Shown one piece after another: positions 32,815-46,440 of a stretch of DNA of 64,000 nt. The notes below the pieces were generated by a model, which was not told the DNA's origin, did no database searches, and saw nothing but the letters and a program-made list of their open reading frames with translations. Numbering within the stretch: position 1 is the stretch's first letter; each line of letters begins with the position of its first letter. Source of the DNA: Pterois miles (taxonomy: Eukaryota > Chordata > Actinopteri > Perciformes > Scorpaenidae). The DNA lies in contig CAMQGK010000567.1 in assembly GCA_947000775.1 (NCBI GenBank), positions 14,362,501 through 14,426,500 on the forward strand. Direction: 5' to 3'. A program made the translations under genes and the position numbers.

Positions 32815-35430
32815 TAAACCCACAGTAGTAAAGTTGAACTTACATAATGCAGCTATTTTCTTTGTGCCTAAGTTTCAGTGCGCAGTGGATGCATTTGTGA
32901 GACACATTTTTGATGTTATTCTTGAGGATCAGATACATATGCTTTGAGGTTTGAATAATGGCAGCCAGCTTATTTAGATGTACTGGATAGTACTTAAAGT
33001 ACTGTACATCATCTGTATATTTGGGTGCCAAACAGTTGTTTGGTATGCCGCCAGTTCTAGTTTGTAAAGCCGTGTGCATTGTTACCAGTTACACCTTTTG
33101 AACATTAGGTGTGGATTTGATGCGAGCGAGACAATCGCTTGACACGTTAGATGTTTTCTGGCATGGAGGGTACATCGGTATGCCATACGCATTCAGCTGT
33201 ACAGCACAACCTGTTTGTGCGTGCTGGAGGCTTATACGACAGCTGACAGGATTCCCTGTTGGAATCCTGAAATCCAATTATCTTTCCTCCAGACAAGGGG
33301 CTTGTTATATTGAAACACTTCAAACATTAAAGTTTAGTTTGCTTGCAAAATATCCTGCTGACGAAACGGGATTTAAAATGCAGCTGCTCATGCATTTAAA
33401 GAAATTAATGGGCTAAGAAGTGTTTTCACCTTCAATGCACCAACAATGCATAATTTGTCTGTCTTTGGATTAAGGTGGAATTAAGCTGGCTGTTGATGCT
33501 TAAGCCTCACCGCTGTTCTATAAGCATTTAAAGCTCAACATTAGTGAGAACAGAAGCATAACGTCAAAAATAGTCTCTGGACAAATACTGAAACTGAGTT
33601 GATGCTCACACATACTCACACACATACGCAAGAGTTTCATTCCCAAATAATAGTGGCTAAGCATTCACAGTAGCTCTCATTGATTGTTTTAAGCTGATCA
33701 TATTGACCATCGATGAGTAAAACCTTTTTCAAACACTTTCTCCATACTCCTCATGCACTGGTTCATAAGTAGTTTGTCTAAAGCTGAGGAGGAAAAGACA
33801 TTAGCTGACAAATGGAGCTAAAAAGACTAAAAGAAATGATAAACTTCCTGATTATGTACATTAAAATGATAGACATACAGAGGTGAAGGAAGGACTTGGA
33901 CCAAAAGATGAAAAGGAAGTAGAATCGGTACACACATCGAGACAAATTTTCCAGTATTTTAAAGCTTTATTTTTGTTTAATACTAGTACTTTTTCGATAG
34001 AAATTTATTTTATCAAATACTTGTTGAAGTTAACAACTCTTTTCTCAAAGGGATGGTGTGTTTTGGAATGAAACCCTTTAAAATCACACACGTGTACATG
34101 TGTCGGTACAGATATTGACGAATTATATAATATATAACCCATTTTTTCATTTCCATGAGCAAGATGAAAATTATCTTAAGCGCCTTTCAATACTCTACAT
34201 GGAAACAAATAATTGCCTTTGGCAACATAGTAGTCTACTACTGTATGCATCACTGAGTAGGAATGTTGTATTGTTCGCACTTTCTATAGATGAAGTAGTT
34301 TTCTTTTACCCAGAACAGTCATATAGTATATAAACACACACTAACTTAACAGTGTAATTATCTCATTTTAAATATGTTGTCATGATTTCATGACATATCG
34401 TCAAGTAGTGTCAACAGGACTTAGACTTGAAAAGGTAAAAGGGTTCATTCATCTCAATGTTTCTGGGGTCGTTTTAAGGAATCGCCCCGTTTCTACACCT
34501 GGTGCTGTAACAGACCGAAGCTCGTCTGGCGCTGATGTTTCTTAAATGAGCATATTTTCAAATGCTGATGTTCAGAACTGTGACCACACACTTCAGTGAG
34601 CCGGAAACCTGCTGGCAGCAGTTATCATAACCTGTGGTACCTCATTGGAGAAGAAGACAATGCCTTTTTTTTTTTTTCTTCATCTGGCTGAAACAGGATT
34701 TAATGAGACATTTAGTCAATCATAAAACTCCACTTATATTGTCTCTGAGCAGTTGTTCACGTGTGGGTATGTAGGCTGAATATTACACTGCATGCTGTGT
34801 TTCTTTTGCAGTAAAATGACAGAAGCAGAGGCAGGATATCATCGCTACAGCTGCAGCTCTGAATATTTAGCTGCATTATCATTGTAGAATTGCCCCACAT
34901 ACAGTTGCAATATTTATACTTACCAGATAGGTACCAGCACAGTGTATGTTTTTAAAGAATGAATGTGGTTACAGCATTAAAACCCAACCATTAGTAAGTA
35001 GCTTATACTTTAAACATTAACATAATCTTATAGATCTTCAGCATTTCTCGCAACTGTTTCTCTGTAGCATCTACCAGGTTTACATTGGTTCTCAGATGGT
35101 TTCAGAGGAAATGCCACTCAATTTAAACATGTATGCATATTATTTAAATGGCCTGTACATAGTTTGAGCAAATCAGCAGCGTTTTTGTGCCTGGTTTTCG
35201 ATGTGTGACATCTTTTTTTGGTCTGAGGTCAGACTTTTTGTTTTTTAAACAATTCATGATATTGAAATTAGCTTTTAGGCAGCAGTTATGTCACTTTTTG
35301 CAAAATGTTGGATAGCAAGCTGAATGCTACCAAAAATATCCAAAATATTTTGTCTTTCAAGGATTCACAACAACAAGCTGTTCATCAGTGTATCTTTTGG
35401 TAGAAAAATTTGCTATGTGATGACATTTTC

Positions 35431-35722
35431 CGGGGGGAGGGGGGTGGAGTTGATCCCAGCTGACACTGGGCGAAGGCGGGGTACTCACTGGACAGGTTGC
35501 CAGACTATCACAGGGCTGACACATAGAGACAAACAACCATTCACACCTACAGACAATTTAGAGTCAATAGTTAACCTGCATATCTTTGGACTGTGGGAGG
35601 AAACCTGGAGAAAACCCACGCTAACAGGGAGAACATGCAAACCCCACTAGAAGAGCCCCAAGCCGGGTTTGAACCTGTGACCCTGTTACTGTGAGGCAAC
35701 AGCGCTAACCACTGCACCACTG
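35431..35722 (-). mobile_element. SINE family A copy inside the usp31 3' UTR region
   Basis: Head (GTGGTGCAGTGGTTAGCGCT on the minus strand), B box (GGTTCAAACCC) and body are present. The GGAT tail is replaced by a G-rich stretch. It lies about 2.6 kb after the stop codon. Confidence 0.75.
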
Positions 35723-36604
35723 ACTCTATTAATGTCCTACCATTATAAATAATATAGCAGCTGCTGTGTTCAAACTATCACGGACCGTAGAAATAACCTG
35801 CTGCTGTTTAAATGTGCTGGTACTCCTGTAGCTGCTCTTTTCTACTTCACATTGTAATCTATCAGGAACTTGTGCATGGCACTTTGGATCAAAGCAGGAC
35901 AATTGTATGTCATTTTGGCTTTCACCGTCTGGTTTGCCTGTTTTTAAGTCTGTCATTAAGTTGTAGTGGCTAGTGTGCATTTTAGAGCTGGATCGTGCCA
36001 TTACTTTTACTTGTTTGTCCATTTCTCTACTCACTAAATGAGACGATTATTAGATCACATATAGCCAAACCCAGTGCATTAGGACTTGTAACATCTTTTT
36101 GTAGTTTTTTGTTGCATTGTATAAAAGGATCAATAGTCAAAGTCTGTATAATATTTAAATATGGGTCCAACCAAACTTTTTATGATGCTAATTTCCAACC
36201 ATTCTTCATTTATCTGTCACAGTTGTGTTTATAGCCACCACATTACCTAGATTACATGTACAACTAGATGGGACGTGATGGTTCATAAAGTATAGCAACT
36301 TTGTGGTGTTGTACAGTCTAAATTACTGTATGTAGTGTATTGAAGAGCTGTTACAAAAATCCCATTGTATTTGAATGTCAGCAGTATCACCTTGGTGCTG
36401 TATTATGTCACATGAAACTTTTTGTCAGTCGCTTTCAATTATAAAAACTGCTTTTAAAAAGTTTTTTTTTACGCCTAGCGGCAGAACAGTAATAATCCCT
36501 TTCATCAGATTAGGGAAGCTGAGGTTTGAATTACCAAAAATGCAACATGGCTGACTTTGACTGGGCCATTGAAGACCAGAGAAGTACTGTACTCCATATG
36601 AGAA

Positions 36605-36645
<41 letters not shown>
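36605..36645 (+). repeat. (CA)n microsatellite
   Basis: About 15 CA units with a short TATA interruption, in the presumed usp31 3' UTR. Confidence 0.95.
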
Positions 36646-38539
36646 ATTAATCCAAATACATACGTGTTGAAACAAGATGTCAAAAATCAATGTAAAATGT
36701 AAGAAAAGATGAATCAACATCTTTACAAAATTGATTTTCCTCTCTAGCTCTCTTCACCTCAGTTGTTGTCTGTTTTTTTTTTTTTTTTAATTTGTCGTCG
36801 ATGTACAGAATTGAGAATGATTAAGGAATGCAGTATTGCATGAAAACGCTAATGCATGTCTTTCATTAACTATGCAAGAGTTTGCGGCTGTGTACAGTAG
36901 AAAGCAGAGCATGGCTGGTGTATTCCATTGCTTCATTTGCACACCATTCCAATATTTAGAAATTGTAAATTACAGGATATTTCATCTGTACAGTTAAAAA
37001 GGATTCAACTTTAAAAGATCTATTTAATGCCCTGATTTATTTTAGCATTCTACCGTTTAATGTTTTTATATTTTCACTTTGTAATTCTGCTGATCTGTGC
37101 TCTCTGGGTGCTCCTACCAAACTGGTAGGTTACAGTCTTGTTTTTTTCTTTTTTGACAAGATGTTTAATATTTACTGTTGTACACCAGCAGAGACAACAC
37201 TATGGATGCGATAATCTCTGTGATTACTAAATAGCCTCATGTATGTATGTATGTACTGTTAAAAAGCCTTCATTAATTCAGTGATAACAGTTTGTGAACC
37301 CCTGTTGAAATGTTCTCCGCTGCATCAAAGATGTGGTCGGTCTCTAATATAAAGGCAAATAAACAAATATAAATATATATATAGAGCTAAATGCAATAAT
37401 GAAAGATAGTAAATTTGTAGTTTTATATTGCAGTATGTAATGAACAATGACATTAAAATGTAACTGTTCAGTTAATACTTTTTGTAGTATTTATGCCACG
37501 TCAATCATTATTATTTTTGTATTTAAAACAGTTTATCAGCAAACAGATGACAACTTCTAAACATGCGTTAAAGCTGCACCACTATTTTTTCTGATAACTG
37601 GTGACGTGGATATCGCTCTAGGTCTTAAAAATGCATATAACAAGTTGATGACTTGAGTTATTGTTGTAATGTTGCTGTTTTGTTGTCACACAGTCACAAA
37701 ACTTTTTCAAGGTGAATGCATTAATTAGTGTCATTACCTGCAACATGTTTGTGTAATTTTACCACTGAATCAAAGTTGCAATAACCACTGAAACTGAAAT
37801 ACCCAAACCATACAGAGTCTGCAGATACTGTAGCAATACAGCTGTGTGTTGTCCTTAATATTGAAAGGACTCAAAATATGAAACTTGCATTGAGTTTGGG
37901 GTAAAATTGTTTTTGGACTTGCATATAAATGAGGCTTTTTTTTCCCCAGACGTAAACACTACAAACTGAAACTTTTCAGAAGCCTTAAGCAAAAAAATGG
38001 TAACAGATAGTTTGTGTATTTCTTTGGATGAAACCAATGAGCTGTGTGATGAATGAATGTCATGAGTCTCATTTTAATGTTTTTTAAGCTAACAAAGAAC
38101 ACGACAGTGCTAAATGCAGAGCACGTCTCCCCTTTGACCTTTCTGTTTTTTTTTTTAATTTTCAGTGTATAATTCTTAAAGCATTTTGTAAAATACAGTG
38201 CATTGCATTTATTGAGATTTCACTTAATGCTGTTTTACTGTATTCCTTGTTATACCAGGTTCGTGAGGCTCTTTAAAATAAAACACTGGGGCCTCTGTTC
38301 TGTCATTTGCCTCTTAATGTTTCCTTAAATTTCTTTCTATTTTTTAAGAGCTGAACAAAGTGTTTTGACATTCAGTAGTTCATTAGACTGTCAAAGTCTT
38401 CTATGTTAATTTATTTCTCTTTTTGTTATCATGTATGCACTTTTCATTTTTTTTATTTCTCCGAAAGGACAAATGTGTATATACTTGCAAGTATAAAACT
38501 AAAAATCTGAATAAAAAATGTTAAAAGTTCCAGTGTTGT

Positions 38540-39525
38540 CTCGTTACTGAGGTTAGTTATTGTGAGTGTATTCGTTCTAACACTAGAGGGAGCTTTACTC
38601 TAACAGATTGTCCCTCAGCATGACCACTACACAACATGAGGCTCTTGGATCTCATTGGTTTATAGACTCACCGATGCAGCATTTAAGAATAGTTAAAGTT
38701 AAATGAACTCTGAGGTTACACAAAGCGTTGTGTGTTCCTGTTTTCCAACTTGAGGTGGATTAATGTCAGGACAGGCTGTGGTCTCACCTTGAGCCAGTAA
38801 TGAGTGTAGCCACGTAACAGTGGGCTTAGCTCTTAGATCTGCAAGGCTGTCCACAGTCTGTCTCCATAAAGTGTTTGTGTTCTCGCAGCTGTCAGAAGTT
38901 GTACCGTAGCAGCATGAGACACATTTTGAAGGTGTTTTTTTATTTTTAATGTGCAACCATCCCCCTTTCATCCCGTTCAGATCCAGTTGGGGTTGGACAA
39001 GCAAGTGTACGAGCACACAAATCCACCGTCATTGTCTCGCCGCTGCAGACACTGTATTATCTGAGACCTCAAGGCTGTGCAATACACGAGCGCCTCTAAA
39101 TTTCTGGGCAGGATTATTATTTCAAGCTTTTCCTGGCTGCAGAATACAGAGAGTACAGGAGCTGGGATGTGCAGATGCAAGCATGTCTGAGCTCAGGGGC
39201 ATCCACTTGTCATTATACTTTAGCACCTATGGCTGCAAAGATTAGTAATAGTTTTAAGAAGCAATCAGATTATGAAGGAAATATAAAGTGACGAGGCACA
39301 CAGCAGTGCCCACTGCCCTGTAAAAAGCACACTCATCATGGACTGTTTCCAGCTTCAAGCCACTATGATTCATCAACTGCTAATTCTTTAATAGATTCAT
39401 TATGGCTTAAAATGTCAAAAAAAGACAAGTGATCAGTGCCAGCACTAAATGTCTTTCAATTACTTATTTGAAGCTGCAGCCAGCAATTTCTTTTTTGCAA
39501 ACTATGACTTAAATGTTAATCAGCA
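38540..39525. other. Intergenic, nothing recognised
   Basis: No exon or named repeat. The open frames near 38699-39245 lie on both strands and have no family signature. Confidence 0.45.
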
Positions 39526-40607
39526 GTGGTGGAAGAATCACTCACATCATTTACCCCCATCTTTCCAACATAATATCAGTAAGACACTGCAAGAAACCAT
39601 CATAGCAAAATGTTAACTTATTTCTTCTTGAAACATTGTAAGTTATGTCATCTTAAAATAAAACCAAACAGATTATTATTATTTTTGGAAAGTTACAGTC
39701 AATCAGCATATGGAGTGTATGAATGAAAATATATACTTTTTTTCAATACAAATTGCAGCTTGTATCATAAGTACAATCCATGTGACAGTAGTAATTACCA
39801 TGCTTTGATTTAATTTTCAGTAATTTCAAGTAAACATCACTTGTTTAATATTTATATGGTGAAACTAACCAGGATCATTTTGACTCCAATATAAAACATT
39901 TGAAATAAGTCATTCTGACTTTCTAAATAGGACCCAAGGAAAACATTAACTCAGTACATAGTTCTATGCTGTACTGTATATTAAAGGGGACATATTATGA
40001 AAAACTCACTTTCTTAGTGCTTGTGCTCATACATTTGTATCTATCTAGTATCTAGAGGGCCTACCAACCCACAAACTGTTAAATCGGTCAGTTTTTTTGT
40101 GGGCTGTATATATAAGAAAACATGTAATTTAACAAGCCATTCAGATTTGGCTCCCCTTCCTATGTCACATGCAGGCTCATTAGGATATATCACCCACAGC
40201 CTGAGAACTACCTTCGCAAAGCTGCACCATATTTTTTCCTTGTTCTAGTAGAAACTCAGTATGAACCTGGAATGGACCATGATATGTGGCTGCACAATGC
40301 AGAACTGGGTGCTTATACTCATCTTTTTTAAAAAGCACTATTTAAAACTAATATTGAAAACAGTGATATGACGTTGTTAGGAACAAATTGGTTGACGAAG
40401 TCATGCAAAATTGGAATGAAACACCTGTTAGATATATGACAAAACGTATACCTCTGGGGTGGTGACCCTGTCAGATAAATGCAGTATTTTGCCTCTGAAA
40501 TGTAGTGGAGTTACTCCATACTAGTACTCCACTGGAATACAAGTAAAAACTCTAACACAAGTACCTCAAACTTGTATTGAAGTACAGTACAGTAACTTCC
40601 CTCCACA
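39526..40607. mobile_element. hAT-like MITE interrupted by a TTAA element
   Basis: The left end AGCAGTGGTGGAAGAATCAC and the right end AGTACAGTAACTTCCCTCCAC match the outer parts of a common teleost element (GTGGTGGAAG... AAGTACAGTA...). The unit is split by the TTAA-flanked element at 39981-40290. Confidence 0.4.
39981..40290 (+). mobile_element. TTAA-ended element, shortened copy
   Basis: It starts TTAAAGGGGACATATTATGA and shares ACCCACAAACTGT, AGATTTGGCT and CAGGCTCATTAG with the copy at 54042-54998. The end (GTTCTAGTAGAAACTCAGTA) is decayed. It is non-coding. Confidence 0.55.
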
Positions 40608-42028
40608 TTTACTCAGTGATCAGAAAGTCATCACATCATGATATGTTTCTTCTGATCAGTGGTTTGTTTTTTTAAGTAGTTGTTTTAGTACATCAGGAGG
40701 CTAAAACGACTTTGGTGGCCAGAATAACTTCTTCATTCTATAACAGCAGATTCAGCTGTCTGGTGTTTACACGCTAATACAGGAGTTAATGTTGTGAGTA
40801 CATAACCAGATCATCTGTCAAACATATTCAGAAGAATGTTGTAGCATCTGTCATCATCTCCCCTCTCACCGTCAGTGGGTCATCTTAAAGCAGCTGTTCA
40901 ACCAAAGTTTGAAGTATTTTAGTCCCTCTCTTTCTATTTCTGTATCAGCGTATTGGTTAATGCCATAAAACACGACAGCCAGTCAGCTTCTTGGCTGAGA
41001 TCCACCTCATGAATCATTTGAAATTTCCTGGTAAGCAGAGGACGTTGTTTATACTCTTCTTCTCCAGCACTTTTAAATGGAGCCGAACCAGCATCTGACT
41101 CCCTTCTCACGATAATATCAGTCCCCCACGGTACACTGGAGTTACTTTAGCTATTCGCCTGTGGTTTTATCTCCTTTGTCCCCTCTTTTGACTCCACCCC
41201 AGAGAGTGCAGAAAAATCAATAATAATTGATTTTAGACGGCAGGAAAAAGCAGTTGGAATTCAAGGGAAGAAACAGAGGAAGACAGAGACAGAGAGGTAG
41301 CAGCAGAGAGGTGCAAGACCCTAAGCATAATGTGCATGTGCTGGCACAGCTAAAGGTCACCAACATGAACCTGTCTGTAACAACAGATTATGGAGTGTCT
41401 AGGCCTCACAGCTACGGAGGTCTCACATGTACGATAAGAGTAATGGCAGCTGTGAACCTCTTAACTGCAAATCATTTTAATCCATGAAGTGGAAGGTGGG
41501 TTGTGTTCGAGAGCAGCCAACTGTGCATATTAGTTGAACACCGCCTTGCTATAGAAGGGGAATTGTTGATGATTTAGTTGTCTTTGGTTTGTAAAGTTCA
41601 TTGTAAAGTGGGATATAATGCACCATTACCACATCAATTGTAAAATCTGCTGCTCCACTATCAACACTTTGTCCTCTTTGTAGCAGCAAGATAGTTTCCT
41701 GTTTTCTACCATCAGCTTCATTTCACATTCACGCTGCCTGTTTGTTATCCTCCTTTTACCCTAGACCACTAAATCAGCCTTCGCAGGGTAATGTTCAAAG
41801 CGGGACAAGATAGCAACAGACATTCACTACAGAGAGGAAAGGCTGTTTGATTTCTATTGCAGGATTTGTCCGGGGTCCGGCGGGTCAGCGAGGCTGACAG
41901 CCTGGAGATTGATAGTTGAGATCTTTCCCAGGCGGAACAGTGTTGGACAACATGGGCAGTGATCCACGGCACCAGAGGAGCGGGGTGGATGTGGGGCGGC
42001 TGCAGATGTGGTGCATCCCTCAGTAAAG

Positions 42029-42029
<1 letters not shown>
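40608..42029. other. Intergenic, nothing recognised
   Basis: An 86-codon frame at 41227-41487 has no recognised family. No repeat is named. Confidence 0.45.

Positions 42030-42069
<40 letters not shown>
42030..42069 (+). repeat. (GT)n microsatellite
   Basis: About 20 uninterrupted GT units. Confidence 0.95.
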
Positions 42070-42070
<1 letters not shown>

Positions 42071-42293
42071 TCTTCTGGCTGAAGGCCATGTCGTCCCTGT
42101 CCTCAGGACTGCTGAACAGTACTCAGTACATGCAGACTTATATCTAAACACTTGCAGACCCATCAGCTGTTCAGGACGAATAAAATTTAAAAAAAATGTT
42201 GTTTTATTTCCTTTTTTGTTCCTTGTTTGCTTTATTGAATTTTTATATTCCTTGCTGTCATTTCCTTTCCTCCTTCTTTATCTTTTGTTTCAG

Positions 42294-42368
42294 ACAAAGC
42301 AAATACACCAAGATTAGCAGCGAGAGAAATCGTCACTCTTCCTGATTTTCATCAGAGCCATCCGAACG
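42294..42368 (+). other. Exon-like segment, not recognised
   Basis: An unusually long pyrimidine tract (about 42200-42290) and CAG precede a 75-nt segment, followed by the perfect donor GTGAGT. One frame is open (ANTPRLAAREIVTLPDFHQS). No protein family is recognised and no partner exon was found. Confidence 0.2.
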
Positions 42369-42619
42369 GTGAGTTGATTTTAATATAGATGTGCGCACAC
42401 ACATAGACATCCAATCACAACGCTGTGATGGCGTTGCCCTAATGTTTTTTCTCTTATGAAAATAACACACATAAAACATAATTTGTTCAATACCATAATA
42501 GTGATTTTAGAAGCTGATATTCGTGTCATATAGGGTCATGCTCCCCTTTAGAGTGTGTGTGTGTGTGTGCTGGAGGTCTGTCAATATACCGGCATTGACC
42601 ATAACCGTGATGTTTTGTC

Positions 42620-42835
42620 TGCGTGTTTTCTCCAGGATCTCCAGCTTCCTCCCACAGTCCAAACACATGCAGGTTAATTGATGACTCTCAATTGCCCGTA
42701 GGTGTGAATGTGAGGTGTGAATGGTTGTTTGTCGCTAATTGCCCTGTGATGAACTGGCTACCTGTCCAAGGTGAACCCTGCCTTTGCCCTTTGCCCGTGA
42801 CCCCTAACGGGATAAGCGGTTGCAGATGGATGGAT
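42620..42835 (+). mobile_element. SINE family A, headless copy
   Basis: It begins in the body (GCGTGTTTTCTCCAGGATCT) and ends GGATAAGCGGTTGCAGATGG with a short ATGG tail. The tRNA-like head is missing, as expected for 5'-truncated retroposition. Confidence 0.75.
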
Positions 42836-45544
42836 ATCACATTAGTAATAATCCTATGGTAAAATTGCGTAAATAATTCAGTGCCTCTGGACAACAAGAG
42901 TGGACTTTTGTTGTGAATTATTATACCACAAAACTGTCATAATCATGAAAAAATAACTGGAAACAGCGTTGGAAACAGGCTCTCCTGTTGCCGAGCCAGT
43001 ATATCATGTTAATGAATTACCCGGCTCTTCCGGTGATCTCCTGCTCATTCACATGAACAGAGGAAGGAAAATAACTTTGGATTCAGCTTTTAGTACATTA
43101 CACATCTTCTTAGGTCCTAATGATAAGGGCTATTCAAGTGTTCATACTGGGAAGCTAATTTACCACGAAAAATAAAAAAAAATTACACATTTACAGACAT
43201 CTCTTTCACAGTGTAAGTCTATGGGAAAAGTCTTTTTGAGCCCAGTGGCATCAGGTGATGGACACGGAAGTTGTAGTTTCTTGGTTTGGTCAGTATGAAA
43301 ACTTGCTTCAAAGCCCGGTGCTTGTTCAAACCCCATAACTTTCGATAATAGTCGCTCATTGTACTATGTCACTTGCTTTGACTGAATGCAAAAATGCCGA
43401 CATTCAGTGTGGTTTGCAGAAATGTACATTGCCAACATTTTCTCCTGGTAACTTGGCTATGTAACTCAGTGGTGTTTTACAACATTAGCATGCAATCCAA
43501 TCCAATCCAACAGGTTGTAATGACAATTTGCTCAGTGCTGATTTCTACTGATGGGACCTTCGTTGTACTTTCAGTTATTCTGATGATGTGATTCTGTGTT
43601 TATCCACATTTCCATCAAAGTGGGAAATAACATGCCTGGACTTGTCAGTAAGCAGGTCAGTACCAAGGTCTTCATTTGCATACATGTACAGTATATCCAT
43701 GCATACATTTATGGAATATCAATAGAACATGAAGATCATGCTTGTAAACCATTCAGTCCGAGTTCTTGTTTGTTGACAGTAGCCCAGGACTCCCTGGAAA
43801 GCAGCATTGACACCGAATGGATTACCTTGGTGAAATAAAGCAAACTGAATAAAAAGAATAAGTGACCTTGTTTGTGAGATGCATGTTGATGTGGCAGCAA
43901 AACATACATGGCAGATAATTTCAGGGCTTTTGGAACAGGGAAAAGATACTCAGATTCAAGTATAAAGACACTTTCTGGGGCTTAAATGCTATGAAACAAC
44001 AAGCCAGTCAAGAAAACCTCAAGTTGGCCATTTTTGAAAATTGCCCATAAGTGAAACCACATCATGGGCTGAGAGGGGTCCAGAGCTGTCACACCTGAAG
44101 GTAACAATAATCCAGAAAGCACTATTGCTGGATTAAAGAGGCAACAGAAATCTGGAAATGGACCCAGTGGACTGTAAACAGGGATAATGGGCCGACCAGC
44201 TCTGCCATAAAACACCGGAAGTCTCCGTCTTGCAATTTCCAGCCATTAAAGTTATTTGATTTTTTTTTAGTCATTTTTCTTATGGGGAAGAAAGTAGAGC
44301 CAAAACTGTCGAGGAGACACACAAGTACGTACAGGTCCTGTCAAGTATGAAATCATTTACAAATTGAGAGTAGACAAACCTTTTCCAACATGAGAATATT
44401 TGAAAAATGTAAAATGCAGTTTGCAGTTGCATACCCTGTTCTACAGTATATGTTGTGTATGTAAATGTATAAACTGTATATATTACAGGCAACAGCAAAA
44501 CAACATTGCTTGACCCTTTAGCTTTCCTATAGAAAGAAGGCTTGAAGAAGCCATATTTTAAAGAGGCTTCAGTGCTCATGAATCCTCTTTATCATGATTC
44601 ATGGTTTCATGAGCACAGCAGCTAATATGAATATAAAGCCAGATGCCCCCATATGCTGTTTCACCATTATTTATTTATGAATGAATGTTCTCCAACTGCA
44701 CTAATATGTCCCTGGGCTTAGGGAAATGGCTTAATGTATTTGTTAAGCTTGGTCTGGGATTCTTTATTACCTGTCAGATCTCTAAAAGTAACACTTTATC
44801 ATGTAATTTTATTCCTTTCTCTTTTCGCCCCCCTACAACACCAAGAATCTTAGTGGGTGACAGTTGACTCTGTGGAGGCACCAAGATCCACATAAATGTT
44901 ATTATTATTACCGGCAGTTGCAACATTATAAAAACTGAAATGAAAATTTGATGATACTTCTGTCAAGAGCACAAATGTTATTCATTGCACATGAAGGCCG
45001 GTGTGTCCGTGAATCTGGTAAGGGATCAGCTCCTTCAATCACAATGTAGTGCAAAACCACAAAAGCGTCTGCATTCCTTAATGACCCTGATGGAAGTGCC
45101 GCGTCTCCACTTGCAAATTTACACCATCAACATTATGCTCTGAAGGGAGTGAATTGGTATCTATCTATCTTAAGTTTGAAGGGGATTTATCATTATTTTC
45201 CTGCAGCACTATTTTTGTCCACCTGGAGAGGATCGGCTGACAGAAAGATACATTTAAAGCAGCTTTACTTTACATAAGAACCTCTAGTGAATACTTTTGT
45301 TGGTTCATTGTGGTTGAATACAGGAACAAAGCACCTCCCATGTACCAAGATGTGCTTATTTATGCTGTTAGGAGGTTTCCATGCATCCTTGCATCCCCAC
45401 AATTAAACACAACTCTGAATACACAGTGGGGCAAACTCACAGGGACTTCTGAAGCAGTCAACCTCGTTGCCTCCTTTTCACCCCTATGTACCATTCCCCC
45501 TGGTGAAAGATAGCTTTTAAAAATGAGAAGTGAACAAGAGACGT
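42836..45544. other. Intergenic, no gene recognised
   Basis: A dispersed-repeat-like patch lies at 43190-43330 (GTGTAAGTCTATGGGAAAAG). A CAATC tandem is at 43495-43510. The rest is AT-rich and unassigned. Confidence 0.4.
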
Positions 45545-46440
45545 GTTTACAATGTTTACTGAGGTAATAAATTAAGTGAGAAGTAGAGTTATTTCACAAT
45601 CAGACTTGCTACCAGGAGTCACCCCCTGCTGGCTATTAGAAAAAAAATGGCAAGTTTAAAGGACCAGTGTATAACAATTCAGGCTGGTCTCATGCCCAAT
45701 TTGTAGCTATATAATATATATTGCGGGCATATATATTTGTATATAATCCATGAATTTGTGTGGAATTAATGTAAGTTTGAACCAGGACTTATAAATAGCA
45801 GCTAGTGCCGTGTAGGGAGGAGGTTGTAGTGGATGGGTGGGTCAAAAAATAACAAACTTTCACGTAGGAGACACGCAGGTCAATGTTGATTTATTTGTCA
45901 GGCAAGTTACACACTTAAGTAATGCCACTTCCAAAGTTATTTTAAGCTAAACCACAATATTTCCCGAAACCTAACTAAGTAGCTTTGTTGCCTAAACCTA
46001 AGGAAAGTGTTTCCCATGAAGACAGAAGTTTATTTTGAAAAGGTGGAGGACTGACTTTTCCGTATTGTATGAACTGTTGTACGATAATGTGTTGAATAAT
46101 TACGGGGATGCATTTGCAGAAATGGAATATGATATTAATTAGCTTTTTTACAGTGAACAGTCACCTGAATATAAGAATCATGTTTTAACTTCAGCCGTTT
46201 TTATCTACAAATATATTATTTCTATTTTCATATTTGCCACCATAGTTTTTCTACATCTTCAACAAGCTTGGCACACGGGAGAGGATGCAATCTCCAACCT
46301 CACCGCCAGATGCTGCCAGATGTTACGCACTGTACCTTTAAGGCATCGACTTAACTTCTCACACCCGGAGGTTGCCGCCTGACTACAGACTGTGTTTCAA
46401 CCATATCACAATGAGTCAAATTTCCCAGTCACCTAATAGC
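45545..46440 (+). repeat. Dispersed repeat R split by a MITE
   Basis: 45560-45655 (GAGGTAATAAATTAAGTGAG ... CCCCCTGCTGGCTATTAG) and 46342-46440 (GGAGGTTGCCGCCTGACTAC) are the two halves of the repeat that is contiguous at 52555-52750. They are separated here by the MITE at 45656-46341. Confidence 0.6.
45656..46341 (+). mobile_element. MITE with TTTAAAGG ends (copy 2)
   Basis: It starts TTTAAAGGACCAGTGT and ends ACGCACTGTACCTTTAA. Internal parts (CACCTGAATATAAGAATCAT, CCACCATAGTTTTTCTACA) match copies 1 and 3. It contains its own foreign insert around 45700-46100. Confidence 0.6.

Larger units (their letters stand above)
32815..38535 (+). other. usp31: Probable long 3' UTR of usp31
   Basis: No gene is recognisable for 5.7 kb after the stop. 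AATAAA signals occur at 37358, 38277 and 38510; the last is followed by a GT-rich stretch (TTCCAGTGTTGTC), as expected for a cleavage site. Two Pumilio-type motifs are present, TGTACATA at 35154 and TGTATATA at 38476. The segment also holds a SINE (35431-35722) and a (CA)n run (36605-36645). Its extent is inferred; shorter isoforms are likely. Confidence 0.5.
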
